Source: an uncultured Granulosicoccaceae bacterium (lineage in GTDB: Bacteria; Pseudomonadota; Gammaproteobacteria; Granulosicoccales; Granulosicoccaceae). From it: a stretch of DNA of 36,355 nucleotides. Each line of letters starts with the position of its first letter. The first letter of the stretch is position 1. The position numbers and the translations under genes are program-made. The stretch spans positions 1-36,355 of the forward strand of contig CALJAA010000070.1 in NCBI GenBank assembly GCA_938028465.1, written 5' to 3'. This document shows positions 17,465-25,793 of the stretch, piece by piece. A model generated the notes under the pieces. It was not told where the DNA came from, searched no databases, and saw only the letters and a list, made by a program, of their open reading frames with translations.

Positions 17465-18351
17465 TGATACATCCTTTTAAAATGAGCGTAACTGGCTTCA
17501 AAATTTTGCAGATTGCTTTTCGTGTATTCGGCATAGTCAAAATCTACGGTGGCATGCACTTCCGATATCATGCTCCATAAGGTCTCACGCAAAAGCGATG
17601 CACATTTCATTGCCTGATAGCGTCGCCATAGTTCATCTGTTACATCGGTACCGTAGTAAGCATCGAGTAACCAGTACTCCTGCTTTTCACTGATCTCATT
17701 ATTTGATGCTAGGCCGCCAAGATCAAACAACGGCGAATTAAAACCACCGTATTCCCAGTCGATCAACCACAGCCTTTTGCCATCATCAAGCAGATTAGCC
17801 GCGAGCAAATCGTTGTGGCCGAACACAATCTCATAGGGAGATGCTGCCGCCTCTAAAACGTTTGCTGCTTTCAGCAATGCGGGTAGCTTGTCCAGATGTG
17901 GGCTGTCGACATCCTTTAGTGAGCCTGCGTAATCACGTACAACATGGAACACCCAGAACACCACAGATGCACCGCGCAAATAATTGGGCAGTTCGCGATG
18001 ACAGGATTGGATTAACGGCACCAGCCGATCGAGCATGGCGTCGTTGCGAACTAACTCTGGTGTTAATGCGCTTGATGGTACATAGTCCATGACAAGTGCA
18101 CCGGGTTCGTGATGACGTATTGCTGGTGATAAGCCAACGGCGTGCGCCGCTTTTGATGCGGCTATTTCATTAAACCGAAGAATGTGATGAACCGGTATAT
18201 CATGGCCGAGCCGCACAACAAATTGCTTGCCCGAATCACTGCCTTGTTCAGTCACCAGAAAGTTGTGATTAGTAATACCGCCTTCGAGCGGTACTAACTC
18301 TATTTCGGATTGCCAGCAAGAGAGTGCGCGGATGAATTTCTCATTGTCCAT
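17461..18351 (-). CDS. Choline-kinase-like phosphotransferase (APH/LicA fold)
   Basis: The 296-residue cytosolic kinase has the aminoglycoside-phosphotransferase/choline-kinase fold. The catalytic loop is FGHNDLLAANLL (His179, Asp181, Asn186) and the metal motif LIDWEYGG (Asp198); LIDWEYGG-type sequences favour choline/ethanolamine kinases over antibiotic kinases. The N-terminal GGITNHNF nucleotide loop is present. It would phosphorylate choline or a related alcohol using ATP. It lies between the fused permease and the flavoprotein in one operon, fitting a role on an imported quaternary amine. Substrate not proven. Confidence 0.8.
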   Translation of the reverse strand: MDNEKFIRALSCWQSEIELVPLEGGITNHNFLVTEQGSDSGKQFVVRLGHDIPVHHILRFNEIAASKAAHAVGLSPAIRHHEPGALVMDYVPSSALTPELVRNDAMLDRLVPLIQSCHRELPNYLRGASVVFWVFHVVRDYAGSLKDVDSPHLDKLPALLKAANVLEAAASPYEIVFGHNDLLAANLLDDGKRLWLIDWEYGGFNSPLFDLGGLASNNEISEKQEYWLLDAYYGTDVTDELWRRYQAMKCASLLRETLWSMISEVHATVDFDYAEYTKSNLQNFEASYAHFKRMYQ

Positions 18352-18364
18352 GACGGGTCTAAGC

Positions 18365-20425
18365 CTATTGGTTCAAAGTTGTAGGCGCATAACGTTCTCG
18401 AGCGCGACGCGCCCCGGCAACGATAATGCGATCGGCAATGATGGCGATAAATGCAACGCTGAGCCCGGCTACAATCCCTCGACCGACATCGGCTTTGGTC
18501 AGCGCAATGTAAACCTCTTGCCCAAGGTCGCGTGTGCCCACCAAGGCGGTAATAACCAACATCGATAAGGCCAGCATGATGGTTTGATTAATGCCCATCA
18601 GGATTTCTGGGTAAGCCAGAGGCAGGCGGATCCGTGTTAGCAATTGCCGTGGTGTGCAGCCGCTGACTACGCCAGCATCGATTAATTGTGGGTCTATGCT
18701 GCGTATGCCATGGGCCGCGTAGCGTACTGCGGGTGCCAGTGCATATAACACCACTGCAATCATGGCTGTGAAATCACCCACTCTGAACAACATAACAACC
18801 GGAATAAGGTAAACAAAACTAGGCAGTGTTTGCAAGGTGTCGATAAATACGCCGATGATGCGCCCTGCTGTTTTATTCAAAGCCGCCCAAATACCCAGCG
18901 GAATACCAAGCAGCGATGCGATGATCACCGATGCACCACACAGATATACGGTTGTCATGGCCTTGACCCACAAACCATTGACCACAATAAACCCAGACAA
19001 CAAAAACGTCAGCAAGGCCAAACGCCAGCCACCAAAATGCGCGGCTATCAGTGTAATTAGTGCCAAACCCCAAGGCCAAGGAATGCCAAGTAGAAATCGT
19101 TTGATCGGCAGCAGAAACCAGATCAACACGGCGTCCTTGAACACTTCAAGATCATCAAAATAATTGATATTGATAAAGCTGACTTTATCTTGCCAAAACT
19201 GCCCGGTGGTGAGCTGTGCAGACTCTGGGTAGGCCTGAAAAAACGGTAACACTGCTCCAAGTAAACTCAGCAGCACAGCAATCACCAGCACCATCACAAG
19301 CCTTGGATAACGACGCAAGCCACGTTGATTAGCAGTTGGAGCAGCATATCTGCGCTCACTGCTTTGCCTGTCTACTATCGCTTGACTCAAACGATCGAGT
19401 GCAACCGCCAATACAACGATGGCAATACCTGCTTCAAAACCACCGCCAATATCAAGTTTACGTAACGAGGTTAATACGTCGTACCCCAACCCGCCAGCAC
19501 CGATCATCGAGGCAATAATTACCATGTTAAGCGATAGCATAATGACTTGATTGACGCCAACCATAAGCCCCGGTCTTGCCACCGGAATCAGCACTCGCCA
19601 CAATAACTGCCGATCGGTGCAACCCACCATAACGCCAAGGTCACGCACCTCATCGTTAACACCACGCAGTGCCAGCGCTGTCATGCGAACCATTGGTGGC
19701 ATGGCGTAGATGATCGTTGCAATCAATGCAGACACAGGGCCAAAGCCGAACATAAAGAGAATGGGCACCAGATAGGCAAACACCGGAATAGTTTGCATAA
19801 GATCCAGTATGGGCGACATCACTCGATCAACCCAGGCATGCCTGAAAATTGAGATACCGATAAGCAACCCGAGCGCTACACCCAGTGGTACAGCAATAAC
19901 AATCGAAGCCAGCGTGACCATGGCACTGTTCCATTGCCCAAACACTGCCAGATACACAAATGCGGCACCACACAAAGCAGCAAGCCACCAATCCTTCGCA
20001 TAGTGACCCAAGGCGATAACAGCACACACCACAACCATCCAGCTTATCGGTGGTAATAACTGGATTGCATCACTGCCCACGCCGCTTAACAAGCCGGTAG
20101 AAAATAAAGATAAGGCAAAATTGTAAGGCTGTTCGATTAACCACGAAATTCCGCGGGTTAAATCGGTAAAGCTAAACAAACCAAAATGCGCCACTTCGAC
20201 TAACCACTGCATGAATGCAGAAATGTAATCTTTTACCGGAAGCTTCCACGCACTTGGGTATTTAACCAACCAGCGCATATCGAGTGATTTTGCGATGGCT
20301 TTTGAATGGCTCGACAAATAGAACGTAGCCAGAGCAATAAGCAGCCAGCACAAACGATAAGCATAGCGACGTGCAAGCGATGCTGAGTGAGCGTTGCTTT
20401 TAATGGCGACATTCACAGTAGACAT
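18365..20425 (-). CDS. Fused double ABC permease of the glycine betaine type (ProW-ProW)
   Basis: The 686-residue protein contains two ProW-like membrane domains in one chain. The first has DLGVMVGCTDRQLLWRVLIP and the second DAGVVSGCTPRQLLTRIRLP, the paired EAA loops, each followed by a conserved permease tail (GVNQVIMLSLNMVIIASMIG; GINQTIMLALSMLVITALVG). A fused permease replaces the usual ProW homodimer. I chose the ATG at 20425 (MSTVNVAI); the frame is open 23 codons more upstream but overlaps the ProV remnant. It starts five bases after that remnant's stop. It needs an ATPase, and no intact one is encoded next to it. Confidence 0.9.
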   Translation of the reverse strand: MSTVNVAIKSNAHSASLARRYAYRLCWLLIALATFYLSSHSKAIAKSLDMRWLVKYPSAWKLPVKDYISAFMQWLVEVAHFGLFSFTDLTRGISWLIEQPYNFALSLFSTGLLSGVGSDAIQLLPPISWMVVVCAVIALGHYAKDWWLAALCGAAFVYLAVFGQWNSAMVTLASIVIAVPLGVALGLLIGISIFRHAWVDRVMSPILDLMQTIPVFAYLVPILFMFGFGPVSALIATIIYAMPPMVRMTALALRGVNDEVRDLGVMVGCTDRQLLWRVLIPVARPGLMVGVNQVIMLSLNMVIIASMIGAGGLGYDVLTSLRKLDIGGGFEAGIAIVVLAVALDRLSQAIVDRQSSERRYAAPTANQRGLRRYPRLVMVLVIAVLLSLLGAVLPFFQAYPESAQLTTGQFWQDKVSFININYFDDLEVFKDAVLIWFLLPIKRFLLGIPWPWGLALITLIAAHFGGWRLALLTFLLSGFIVVNGLWVKAMTTVYLCGASVIIASLLGIPLGIWAALNKTAGRIIGVFIDTLQTLPSFVYLIPVVMLFRVGDFTAMIAVVLYALAPAVRYAAHGIRSIDPQLIDAGVVSGCTPRQLLTRIRLPLAYPEILMGINQTIMLALSMLVITALVGTRDLGQEVYIALTKADVGRGIVAGLSVAFIAIIADRIIVAGARRARERYAPTTLNQ

Positions 20426-20429
20426 TGAG

Positions 20430-20630
20430 TTACTGCTGACGACGTGAACTGGACACAAGAAAGTTGACAATAGCCGCGCGATCAAAGCCACCACCCTTTA
20501 CGCCATTATCATCCACCACGCTCAACGGATTTGCTGCCCTGACCGCAGTTACCAAGCCCGCTTCTAACGCGTGCGCTAGAGCAGGCTTAGGGTTGCGTTT
20601 TAACAAGACCTTGAGCGTTACGCTAATCAC
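20430..20630 (-). pseudogene. Probable 3' remnant of the ProV-type ATPase gene (CBS-like C-terminus)
   Basis: A 66-codon frame lies exactly where the ATPase gene of a betaine importer is expected, between binding protein and permease. It starts at a GTG overlapping the binding-protein stop and ends five bases before the permease ATG. Its sequence (PALAHALEAGLVTAVRAANP, then LSVVDDNG and FDRAAIVNFL) resembles the end of a CBS domain, as found at the C-terminus of ProV/OpuAA ATPases. No Walker motifs exist. I read it as what is left after an internal deletion of about 1 kb. A genuine small protein is the alternative. Confidence 0.6.
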
Positions 20631-21574
20631 TCACCCCAGGTAGACCAGCGAGCCTTGTTATCCTTCATCCAAGCGGCAACCACGTCTTCAACCGTTTCGT
20701 TTTCAAGATCAACAGCTGCAACCATTGCTCCCATCTCATCGTTGTCTATCGTAAAACCATCTATGAGCTTGTGTGCACCGGGCCACTTGTCTTTAACACC
20801 GCTCCACGCCACCTTCCAGATGGGCCCGCGTGGCTTGCCACAATCATACAGCGCAGAACTATTGGAGCCTGCTGAAGGATCGTTGTAGCACTCTTTAGAA
20901 TACGGAGGAAACTCAACAAACTCACCTTCGTATTTACTTGGCGCCCAATGCGGTGAATAGACCCACAGAACAATTGGCGCTTTACGTTGATAGGCAGATT
21001 CAAGTTCGGCAAACAGTGCCGCATCGGTACCGGCATGCACAACTTCAAAATCCATCTCCAATGCTTCGACACGTTCATCATCAAAACCACCCCAGGTTAC
21101 CGGGCCGCCAAGATAGCGTCCATTGGGTGCTGTTTCTGTTGTAGCGAACTCTTCAGCACAATCATTGAGTGCTTGCCAATCCGGCAAACCGGGGCACTTC
21201 TCCTTCATATACAGTGGGTACCACCAATCTTCGATGGCTTGCATGCCAGTCTCACCTACATTTTCTACCTTACCTGTGGCTGTGGCCTCATCCATTGCAT
21301 CACGTCCGGTGGTTTCCCACATTTCCATCGCCACATGCAAGTCCCCGGTTTTGAGACCGGCAAACTGGGCGATGTAGTCAGCTTGTACCAACTCGATGTT
21401 ATATCCAGCCTCTTTCAACACTTCGGCCATAATGTTTGTCGTAATTAACTGACCCGTCCAGTCGTGCAGAGTTAGTTTTATTGGATCTTTGGATTCAACC
21501 TCAGCCTGCGCGGGCGTGATGCACAAGGCGGCGGTTGCAGCGATCAACATGGCGCTGCTCAATAGTTTCTTCAT
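20627..21574 (-). CDS. Glycine betaine/choline-type periplasmic binding protein (ProX/OpuAC-like)
   Basis: This 315-residue protein has a signal peptide (cleavage near AQA at 24) and an OpuAC-type substrate-binding domain starting at KLTLHDWTGQLITTNIMAEV. Many Trp and Tyr residues are present (HDWTGQ, EDWWYPLYM, GPVTWGG, WVYSPHWAP), matching the aromatic cage used to hold quaternary ammonium groups. Cys residues at CPGLPDWQALNDC and KECYN...YDCGKPRGP may form disulfides. An AGGAG ribosome binding site precedes the ATG. It leads the minus-strand betaine operon, divergent from a DeoR-family regulator. Exact ligand (betaine, choline, dimethylglycine) is open. Confidence 0.92.
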   Translation of the reverse strand: MKKLLSSAMLIAATAALCITPAQAEVESKDPIKLTLHDWTGQLITTNIMAEVLKEAGYNIELVQADYIAQFAGLKTGDLHVAMEMWETTGRDAMDEATATGKVENVGETGMQAIEDWWYPLYMKEKCPGLPDWQALNDCAEEFATTETAPNGRYLGGPVTWGGFDDERVEALEMDFEVVHAGTDAALFAELESAYQRKAPIVLWVYSPHWAPSKYEGEFVEFPPYSKECYNDPSAGSNSSALYDCGKPRGPIWKVAWSGVKDKWPGAHKLIDGFTIDNDEMGAMVAAVDLENETVEDVVAAWMKDNKARWSTWGE

Positions 21575-21622
21575 TCTGTTCTCCTTTTAAGTTCTTCTTT
21601 TAAGTCGATCAGTTGCGACTTC

Positions 21623-21651
21623 ATCATTTCCCAACCCACTCTGATTGTCAA
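21623..21651 (-). promoter_or_regulatory. Candidate sigma-70 promoter for the betaine operon
   Basis: On the minus strand, TTGACA (21651-21646) and AATGAT (21628-21623) are separated by exactly 17 bases, about 50 bases before the binding-protein ATG. The -35 is perfect and the -10 matches four of six. Confidence 0.6.
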
Positions 21652-21664
21652 TTCAAATCAACAT

Positions 21665-21673
21665 AAACGAACA
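21665..21673. promoter_or_regulatory. Possible DeoR/GlpR-type operator half-site
   Basis: AAACGAACA (TGTTCGTTT on the minus strand) resembles the TGTTCG half-site of GlpR/DeoR-family operators. It lies 14 bases upstream of the candidate -35 and just before the DeoR-family gene. Only one good half-site is seen. Confidence 0.35.
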
Positions 21674-21753
21674 GAAATGTGGTTTTTTGTTGTTTTTTTA
21701 TTCCTCCTATGGATATGATCCCAAGGACAAACTTAATCAACATGATGTGTTTC

Positions 21754-22569
21754 ATGACAGCCTTGACCGCAACTGCCACAGATGCAGCTGATACGCAGCA
21801 CAACTCCCACCGTGAACTCGAAATCATGGCGCAGTTGCGTCTCTCTGGCGGGTCCTGCCGGGTTCGCTTTCTGGCGGATCGCTTGAAAGTCTCCGAACAA
21901 ACCGTGCGTCGCAACGTTCGCGGCCTAGAGATGAGCGGCCTTATAAGGAAAGTGCATGGTGGCGTGCAACTAGTTGACGCGATGACCGAAGCACCTTTTC
22001 ATCAACGAATGAACGTCAACGCCTCACATAAGAAAGCCATAGGCGCATTGGTGGCCGATATGATTTCTGATGGCGATTCCTTATTCCTGGATGTTGGCTC
22101 CACAACGGCTTATGTGGCGATGGCATTAAAGAATCACAAAAACCTATTCGTGGTGACCAACTCCGTTGGCGTTGCCCATACACTAGCCACCAGAAACAAC
22201 AATCGTGTATTCATGGCAGCCGGAGAGTTACGCCCGCATGACGGTGGCGCGTTCGGAGATCGCGCTATTGATTTCATCAAGCAATTCAATACGCAATATG
22301 CCGTATTGTCAGTGGGTGCAATCAATGCAGAGACCGGTTTCATGCTGCATGATTTACAAGAGGCAGCACTGTCACGTGTGGCCATGAGCCGCGCACAAAC
22401 TACGATCATCGCTGCTGACAGCAGTAAGTTCGGACATCGAGCACCGATTCAACTGGCTGAATGCAATAACGTCGATATTGTTGTAAGTGACCAGCCAGTT
22501 GATAGCAACATTGCCACGTTGATGAACGATAGCGATGTAGACGTCGTGACCAGTGCGATGAATGCTTGA
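21754..22569 (+). CDS. DeoR/GlpR-family transcriptional regulator
   Basis: The protein has an N-terminal winged HTH (RFLADRLKVSEQTVRRNVRG, ending in KVHGGVQL) and a C-terminal sugar-phosphate-isomerase-like sensor domain (DGDSLFLDVGSTTAYVA; FVVTNS; FGDRAIDFI; ADSSKFG). Members usually repress a neighbouring catabolic operon and respond to a phosphorylated intermediate. The neighbouring choline-kinase-like gene could supply such a molecule, which is my inference. The start is uncertain: ATGs at 21709, 21715, 21742 and 21754 are in frame and none has a good ribosome binding site. I give the last, which leaves 19 residues before the HTH region. The gene is divergent from the betaine operon and overlaps the next gene by eight bases. 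Confidence 0.88.
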   Translation: MTALTATATDAADTQHNSHRELEIMAQLRLSGGSCRVRFLADRLKVSEQTVRRNVRGLEMSGLIRKVHGGVQLVDAMTEAPFHQRMNVNASHKKAIGALVADMISDGDSLFLDVGSTTAYVAMALKNHKNLFVVTNSVGVAHTLATRNNNRVFMAAGELRPHDGGAFGDRAIDFIKQFNTQYAVLSVGAINAETGFMLHDLQEAALSRVAMSRAQTTIIAADSSKFGHRAPIQLAECNNVDIVVSDQPVDSNIATLMNDSDVDVVTSAMNA

Positions 22570-22852
22570 CCAGAACCAATACGTAGTCGAGGCCATTGCA
22601 CAGTATGAGCTGATCAACGGGAAAGATTTTGTCAGCTCCGGTGGTGCAGGCATGCCTGAAAAACTCATTGAATCAATGCAATTGCCACGCGGTGCACTAG
22701 TGCTGGATGTTGGCTGTGGTCGAGGCGTAAGCGCGTTTATGATGGCGAAAAAGTTTGGACTACGAGTCGATGGCGTGGGTTTGTCCGTCAATATGATTGA
22801 GCAAGTACCACTGCGCCTGTTGGTTCGCGCAGTGAAAGAGCATAGGGTGTGA
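22562..22852 (+). pseudogene. Truncated phosphoethanolamine-N-methyltransferase-like SAM methyltransferase
   Basis: The 96-residue product resembles the start of a methyltransferase module of the phosphoethanolamine N-methyltransferase type: LDQNQYVVEAIAQYELING, then FVSSGGAGMPEKL, SAM motif I LDVGCGRG (48-55) and GLSVNMI. Family members continue for about 170 further residues; here similarity stops after residue 80 and the frame ends 16 codons later. Without the rest of the Rossmann fold it should be inactive. It overlaps the regulator stop and is followed four bases later by the channel gene, so a deletion kept the operon spacing. A full-length partner elsewhere cannot be excluded. Confidence 0.65.
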
Positions 22853-22856
22853 GTAC

Positions 22857-23483
22857 ATGAGCTTTTTCCTTTTTTTGGATTATGCAGGTGTTGCCGTGTT
22901 CGCCGCTACCGGCGCATTGGCGGCTTCGCGGAAACGCTTAGACATTGTAGGTTTTATTTTTCTGGCAGCGATTACCGGTATTGGTGGTGGCACCTTGCGC
23001 GATGTGCTACTGGGTAAACTCCCGGTGTTTTGGATCAAGCACCCTACCTATATTGGTATATGTGTATTGATTGCGGTGCTTGTTTTTTTTACGGCTCATT
23101 TGGTGGAATATCGTTATCGCTTGTTGCTATGGCTAGATGCTGTAGGCATGTCGGCGTACTGCGTGATGGGCACCATAATCGGTTTAGAGTTTGGTGTATC
23201 CCCTTATGCCGCAATCGTCATGGGTATTTCCACGGCTACATTCGGCGGTATTTTTCGTGATGTCATTTCGGGTGAAAAGTCCGTACTGCTCAGTGATGAG
23301 ATCTATATCACCGCGGCCTTATTGGGGGCCGTTAGTTTTACTGCGCTGGTATCGATACATATACCTGAAAGCGTGGCTGCCATAATTGCGGTTGTTCTCG
23401 CGTTCAGTTTGAGAGCAGCAGCTTTACTATTTGGTTGGACAACACCACGTTACAAACCACGTAAGGGCAGGGAAATCGAATGA
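22857..23483 (+). CDS. UPF0126/TRIC-family membrane protein (possible glycine transporter)
   Basis: The 208-residue protein has about seven hydrophobic segments arranged as an internal repeat, each half with a conserved glycine-rich signature: GIGGGTLRDVLLG and FGGIFRDVISG. These identify the UPF0126 family, related to TRIC cation channels. I recall genetic work proposing that some bacterial members carry glycine. That would fit here, because the nearby betaine demethylation enzymes end at glycine and the next gene is an alanine/glycine symporter. Ion channel function is the alternative. It lies in an operon with the regulator and the truncated methyltransferase. Confidence 0.85.
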   Translation: MSFFLFLDYAGVAVFAATGALAASRKRLDIVGFIFLAAITGIGGGTLRDVLLGKLPVFWIKHPTYIGICVLIAVLVFFTAHLVEYRYRLLLWLDAVGMSAYCVMGTIIGLEFGVSPYAAIVMGISTATFGGIFRDVISGEKSVLLSDEIYITAALLGAVSFTALVSIHIPESVAAIIAVVLAFSLRAAALLFGWTTPRYKPRKGREIE

Positions 23484-23679
23484 TTCGTTGGCAGTGGATT
23501 AGCGAATACAGCAAGGATAATTAACCTTTATGTGTAAGTGCTCTTACCCGTCGCGGCTAACGCCTATAAACATGTCATCGCGATTTATTTGACGGATCCC
23601 CCCCCTGCACCCATCGTTTGGGTTAATAAAAGACAGTAGAAATTCATCGCTTTTTTATCCAGATTAGTTTACAACTAGG

Positions 23680-23709
23680 GTACTAACATTCCTAATTGAA
23701 TGTTAGTAC
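23680..23709. promoter_or_regulatory. Perfect 12-bp inverted repeat (operator or hairpin)
   Basis: GTACTAACATTC and GAATGTTAGTAC are exact reverse complements separated by six bases. No T-run follows, so a protein-binding operator or a 5' UTR hairpin is more likely than a terminator. It lies about 110 bases upstream of the symporter start. Confidence 0.55.
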
Positions 23710-23726
23710 TGCATAGTCCCAATATA

Positions 23727-23762
23727 CATTGCCCCAATCATTGCCCCAATCATTGCCCCAAA
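23727..23762 (+). repeat. Three tandem 12-bp repeats (CATTGCCCCAAT)
   Basis: Two exact copies of CATTGCCCCAAT and a third with one change follow each other without spacing; a looser copy (CATAGTCCCAAT) lies just upstream at 23712. The unit is itself partly symmetrical (ATTG/CAAT). It may be an iterated binding site or slippage-generated leader sequence. Confidence 0.7.
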
Positions 23763-23821
23763 GAATGATGAACAAATTAAAGGATCCACTCATCGAATAA
23801 AACTACTAAAAAGGAGATTAC

Positions 23822-25333
23822 ATGACTGTATTTTCGCGCTTGATACCCGTACTGCTTCTGTTATTGGTGTCGACTACTACCCACGCCGGTATTGACGAAA
23901 CTGTCGATGCATTTTTCAACGATTACCTGGGCTGGTTTGCTAGCCTTATATTCACTTCTGTCCCTGTTGGCGGCGCCGATTTCCCGCTTATCGCTGGTTG
24001 GCTGCTCGTTGCAGCACTCGTGTTCACACTTTATTTCGGTGTTGTTCAATTCCGCAAAATAGGGTTAGCCTTAGACATCGTTCGCGGCAAATATACTGAT
24101 CCAAATACTAAAGAAGATGGCGAGATAAGTCATTTCCAAGCACTGACCACGGCACTTTCAGGTACCGTTGGTTTGGGCAACATCGCAGGTGTTGGTGCCG
24201 CATTGGCCATTGGCGGGCCAGGCGCGACCTTCTGGATGATACTAGTGGGTCTGCTCGGTATGGCATCCAAGTTTGTTGAGTGTACGCTGGGCGTAAAGTA
24301 TCGAACCATCCTACCTTCAGGTGCGGTTTCTGGTGGCCCGATGTATTACTTGAGTCGTGGATTGTCTGAGCGTGGTTTCGGTGGCCTGGGTAAGTTTCTC
24401 GCTGTCATGTTTGCCATCATGACAATCCTGGGTGCATTGGGCGGTGGCAACATGTTCCAAGGCAATCAAGCTAATGCAATGTTGGTTAGTACCTTTGGTT
24501 TGCCCGATGGTTATGGCTGGGTTGTTGGCGTCATACTCGCAGCTTTCGTATTCTCAGTAATTGTCGGAGGTATGCCATCAATAGCTAGCGTTACTTCCAG
24601 ATTGGTCCCGATCATGGCGGCGATGTACATAGCCATGTCTCTAGTTGTGATCTTCGGCAACTTGGGTCAGGTAGGCCCTGCATTTGCGGCTATATGGGAT
24701 GGTGCTTTTTCTGCAGAAGGGGTAACCGGTGGTTTTATCGGTGCGCTTATCCAGGGTTTAAAACGAGCAACCTTCTCGAACGAAGCGGGCGTGGGTTCTG
24801 CTGCGATTGCTCACTCGGCGGTTAAAACTAATGAGCCTGTAACCGAAGGCTTGGTTGCGTTGTTAGAGCCGTTTATTGATACCGTTATCATTTGTACAAT
24901 GACTGCATTAGTCATTACCATTTCAGGTATGAATGCTAGTCCGTATACGGGTGAAGGGCTAACCGGTGTTAACTTAACCGCTGCAGCATTCCAAGAAACG
25001 GCAGATTGGTTCAAGTATCCGTTAGCTATAGCGGTGGTGATGTTCGCCATTTCAACAATGATCTCGTGGTCTTACTATGGTTTAAAAGCTTGGACGTACT
25101 TGTTTGGCGAAGGTCGTGTTAATGAAATCATCTACAAGATAATGTTCTGCGTATTTGTGGTGATCGGTTCATCCATTAGCTTTGGTGCGGTTATCGACTT
25201 CTCCGACGCTGCTATTTTTGCAATGAGTATCTTCAACATTATTGGCTTGTACTTCTTGATGCCTGTGGTGAAAAGGGAGTTGGCATCATTTGTTGCTCGG
25301 ATTAAGTCTGGTGAGATTAAGAAGTTCGCGTAA
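23822..25333 (+). CDS. AGCS-family sodium:alanine/glycine symporter
   Basis: The 503-residue inner-membrane protein imports alanine or glycine with sodium. The family signature TVGLGNIAGVGAALAIGGPG lies at about 113-132, followed by FWMILVGLLGMASKF. Other typical segments are GGPMYYL, RATFSNEAGVGSAAIAHS and SWSYYGLKAW. The N-terminal hydrophobic stretch (residues 5-22, ending in THAG) may be cleaved or act as an extra helix. It has an AAGGAG ribosome binding site and its own leader region. Length and motif order are normal. Placed after the glycine-related genes, glycine is a reasonable ligand; alanine cannot be excluded. Confidence 0.94.
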   Translation: MTVFSRLIPVLLLLLVSTTTHAGIDETVDAFFNDYLGWFASLIFTSVPVGGADFPLIAGWLLVAALVFTLYFGVVQFRKIGLALDIVRGKYTDPNTKEDGEISHFQALTTALSGTVGLGNIAGVGAALAIGGPGATFWMILVGLLGMASKFVECTLGVKYRTILPSGAVSGGPMYYLSRGLSERGFGGLGKFLAVMFAIMTILGALGGGNMFQGNQANAMLVSTFGLPDGYGWVVGVILAAFVFSVIVGGMPSIASVTSRLVPIMAAMYIAMSLVVIFGNLGQVGPAFAAIWDGAFSAEGVTGGFIGALIQGLKRATFSNEAGVGSAAIAHSAVKTNEPVTEGLVALLEPFIDTVIICTMTALVITISGMNASPYTGEGLTGVNLTAAAFQETADWFKYPLAIAVVMFAISTMISWSYYGLKAWTYLFGEGRVNEIIYKIMFCVFVVIGSSISFGAVIDFSDAAIFAMSIFNIIGLYFLMPVVKRELASFVARIKSGEIKKFA

Positions 25334-25376
25334 TTGATAGATGTCGCCAATAGTAGGTGCATTATCAATGAGTATG

Positions 25377-25410
25377 ATCAAGGCCGATGCCGAGTAGCGT
25401 CGGCCTTGAT
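25377..25410 (+). terminator. Terminator-like hairpin after the symporter
   Basis: ATCAAGGCCGA pairs perfectly with TCGGCCTTGAT across a 12-base loop, 44 bases after the stop codon. It is followed by TAATTAAT rather than a pure T-run. Confidence 0.65.
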
Positions 25411-25793
25411 TAATTAATGGAATCTATAAAGCCCTCCCCACTGGATAATTACTGCCCATTAGATCCTTGTCGATCATGTCCAATAATGCGCTACCCTATT
25501 GATGATATCCGTAGCTTCCATCGGTCCGTTATACAAGACATATTATGAACATGCCATCTCGGTTAGAGCCGTGATCATATAGGTCAGAAAAGAGTCTTGT
25601 CATCGCAAGTACTTCCTCACACGTCATTAGTCAGTAATGACACCATGGATCGTTCTGCGAGATTATAAATTCCTTACGCCTAACCTATTTAAAACCTAAC
25701 AATTCGATATGAAAGTTAGTAAAGGCACACCATGGCCTTTACATACATTTCGGTTGATGCAAATATCGACTTCAGGAGTAGGAGGAAAAGCTT
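25411..25793. other. Intergenic region before the lipoprotein gene
   Basis: No gene is visible. An eight-base inverted repeat (GTAAAGGC at 25719, GCCTTTAC at 25735, eight-base spacer) lies about 50 bases before the lipoprotein start and could be an operator. A strong TAGGAGG ribosome binding site precedes the ATG. Confidence 0.45.

Larger units (their letters stand above)
23484..23821. other. Intergenic region with inverted repeat and 12-bp tandem repeats
   Basis: This region between the UPF0126 gene and the symporter contains a perfect 12-base inverted repeat (23680-23709), three tandem 12-bp units (23727-23762) and a run of eight C near 23598. A strong AAGGAG ribosome binding site lies just before the symporter ATG. 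I looked for a glycine riboswitch and saw none. Confidence 0.6.

Noticed and set aside
23727-23762. CRISPR-like array
   Set aside because: Units are 12 bases, contiguous and without spacers, so they are simple tandem repeats.
23484-23821. Possible glycine riboswitch before the alanine/glycine symporter
   Set aside because: I looked for the conserved glycine aptamer core and did not find it; only simple repeats are present.
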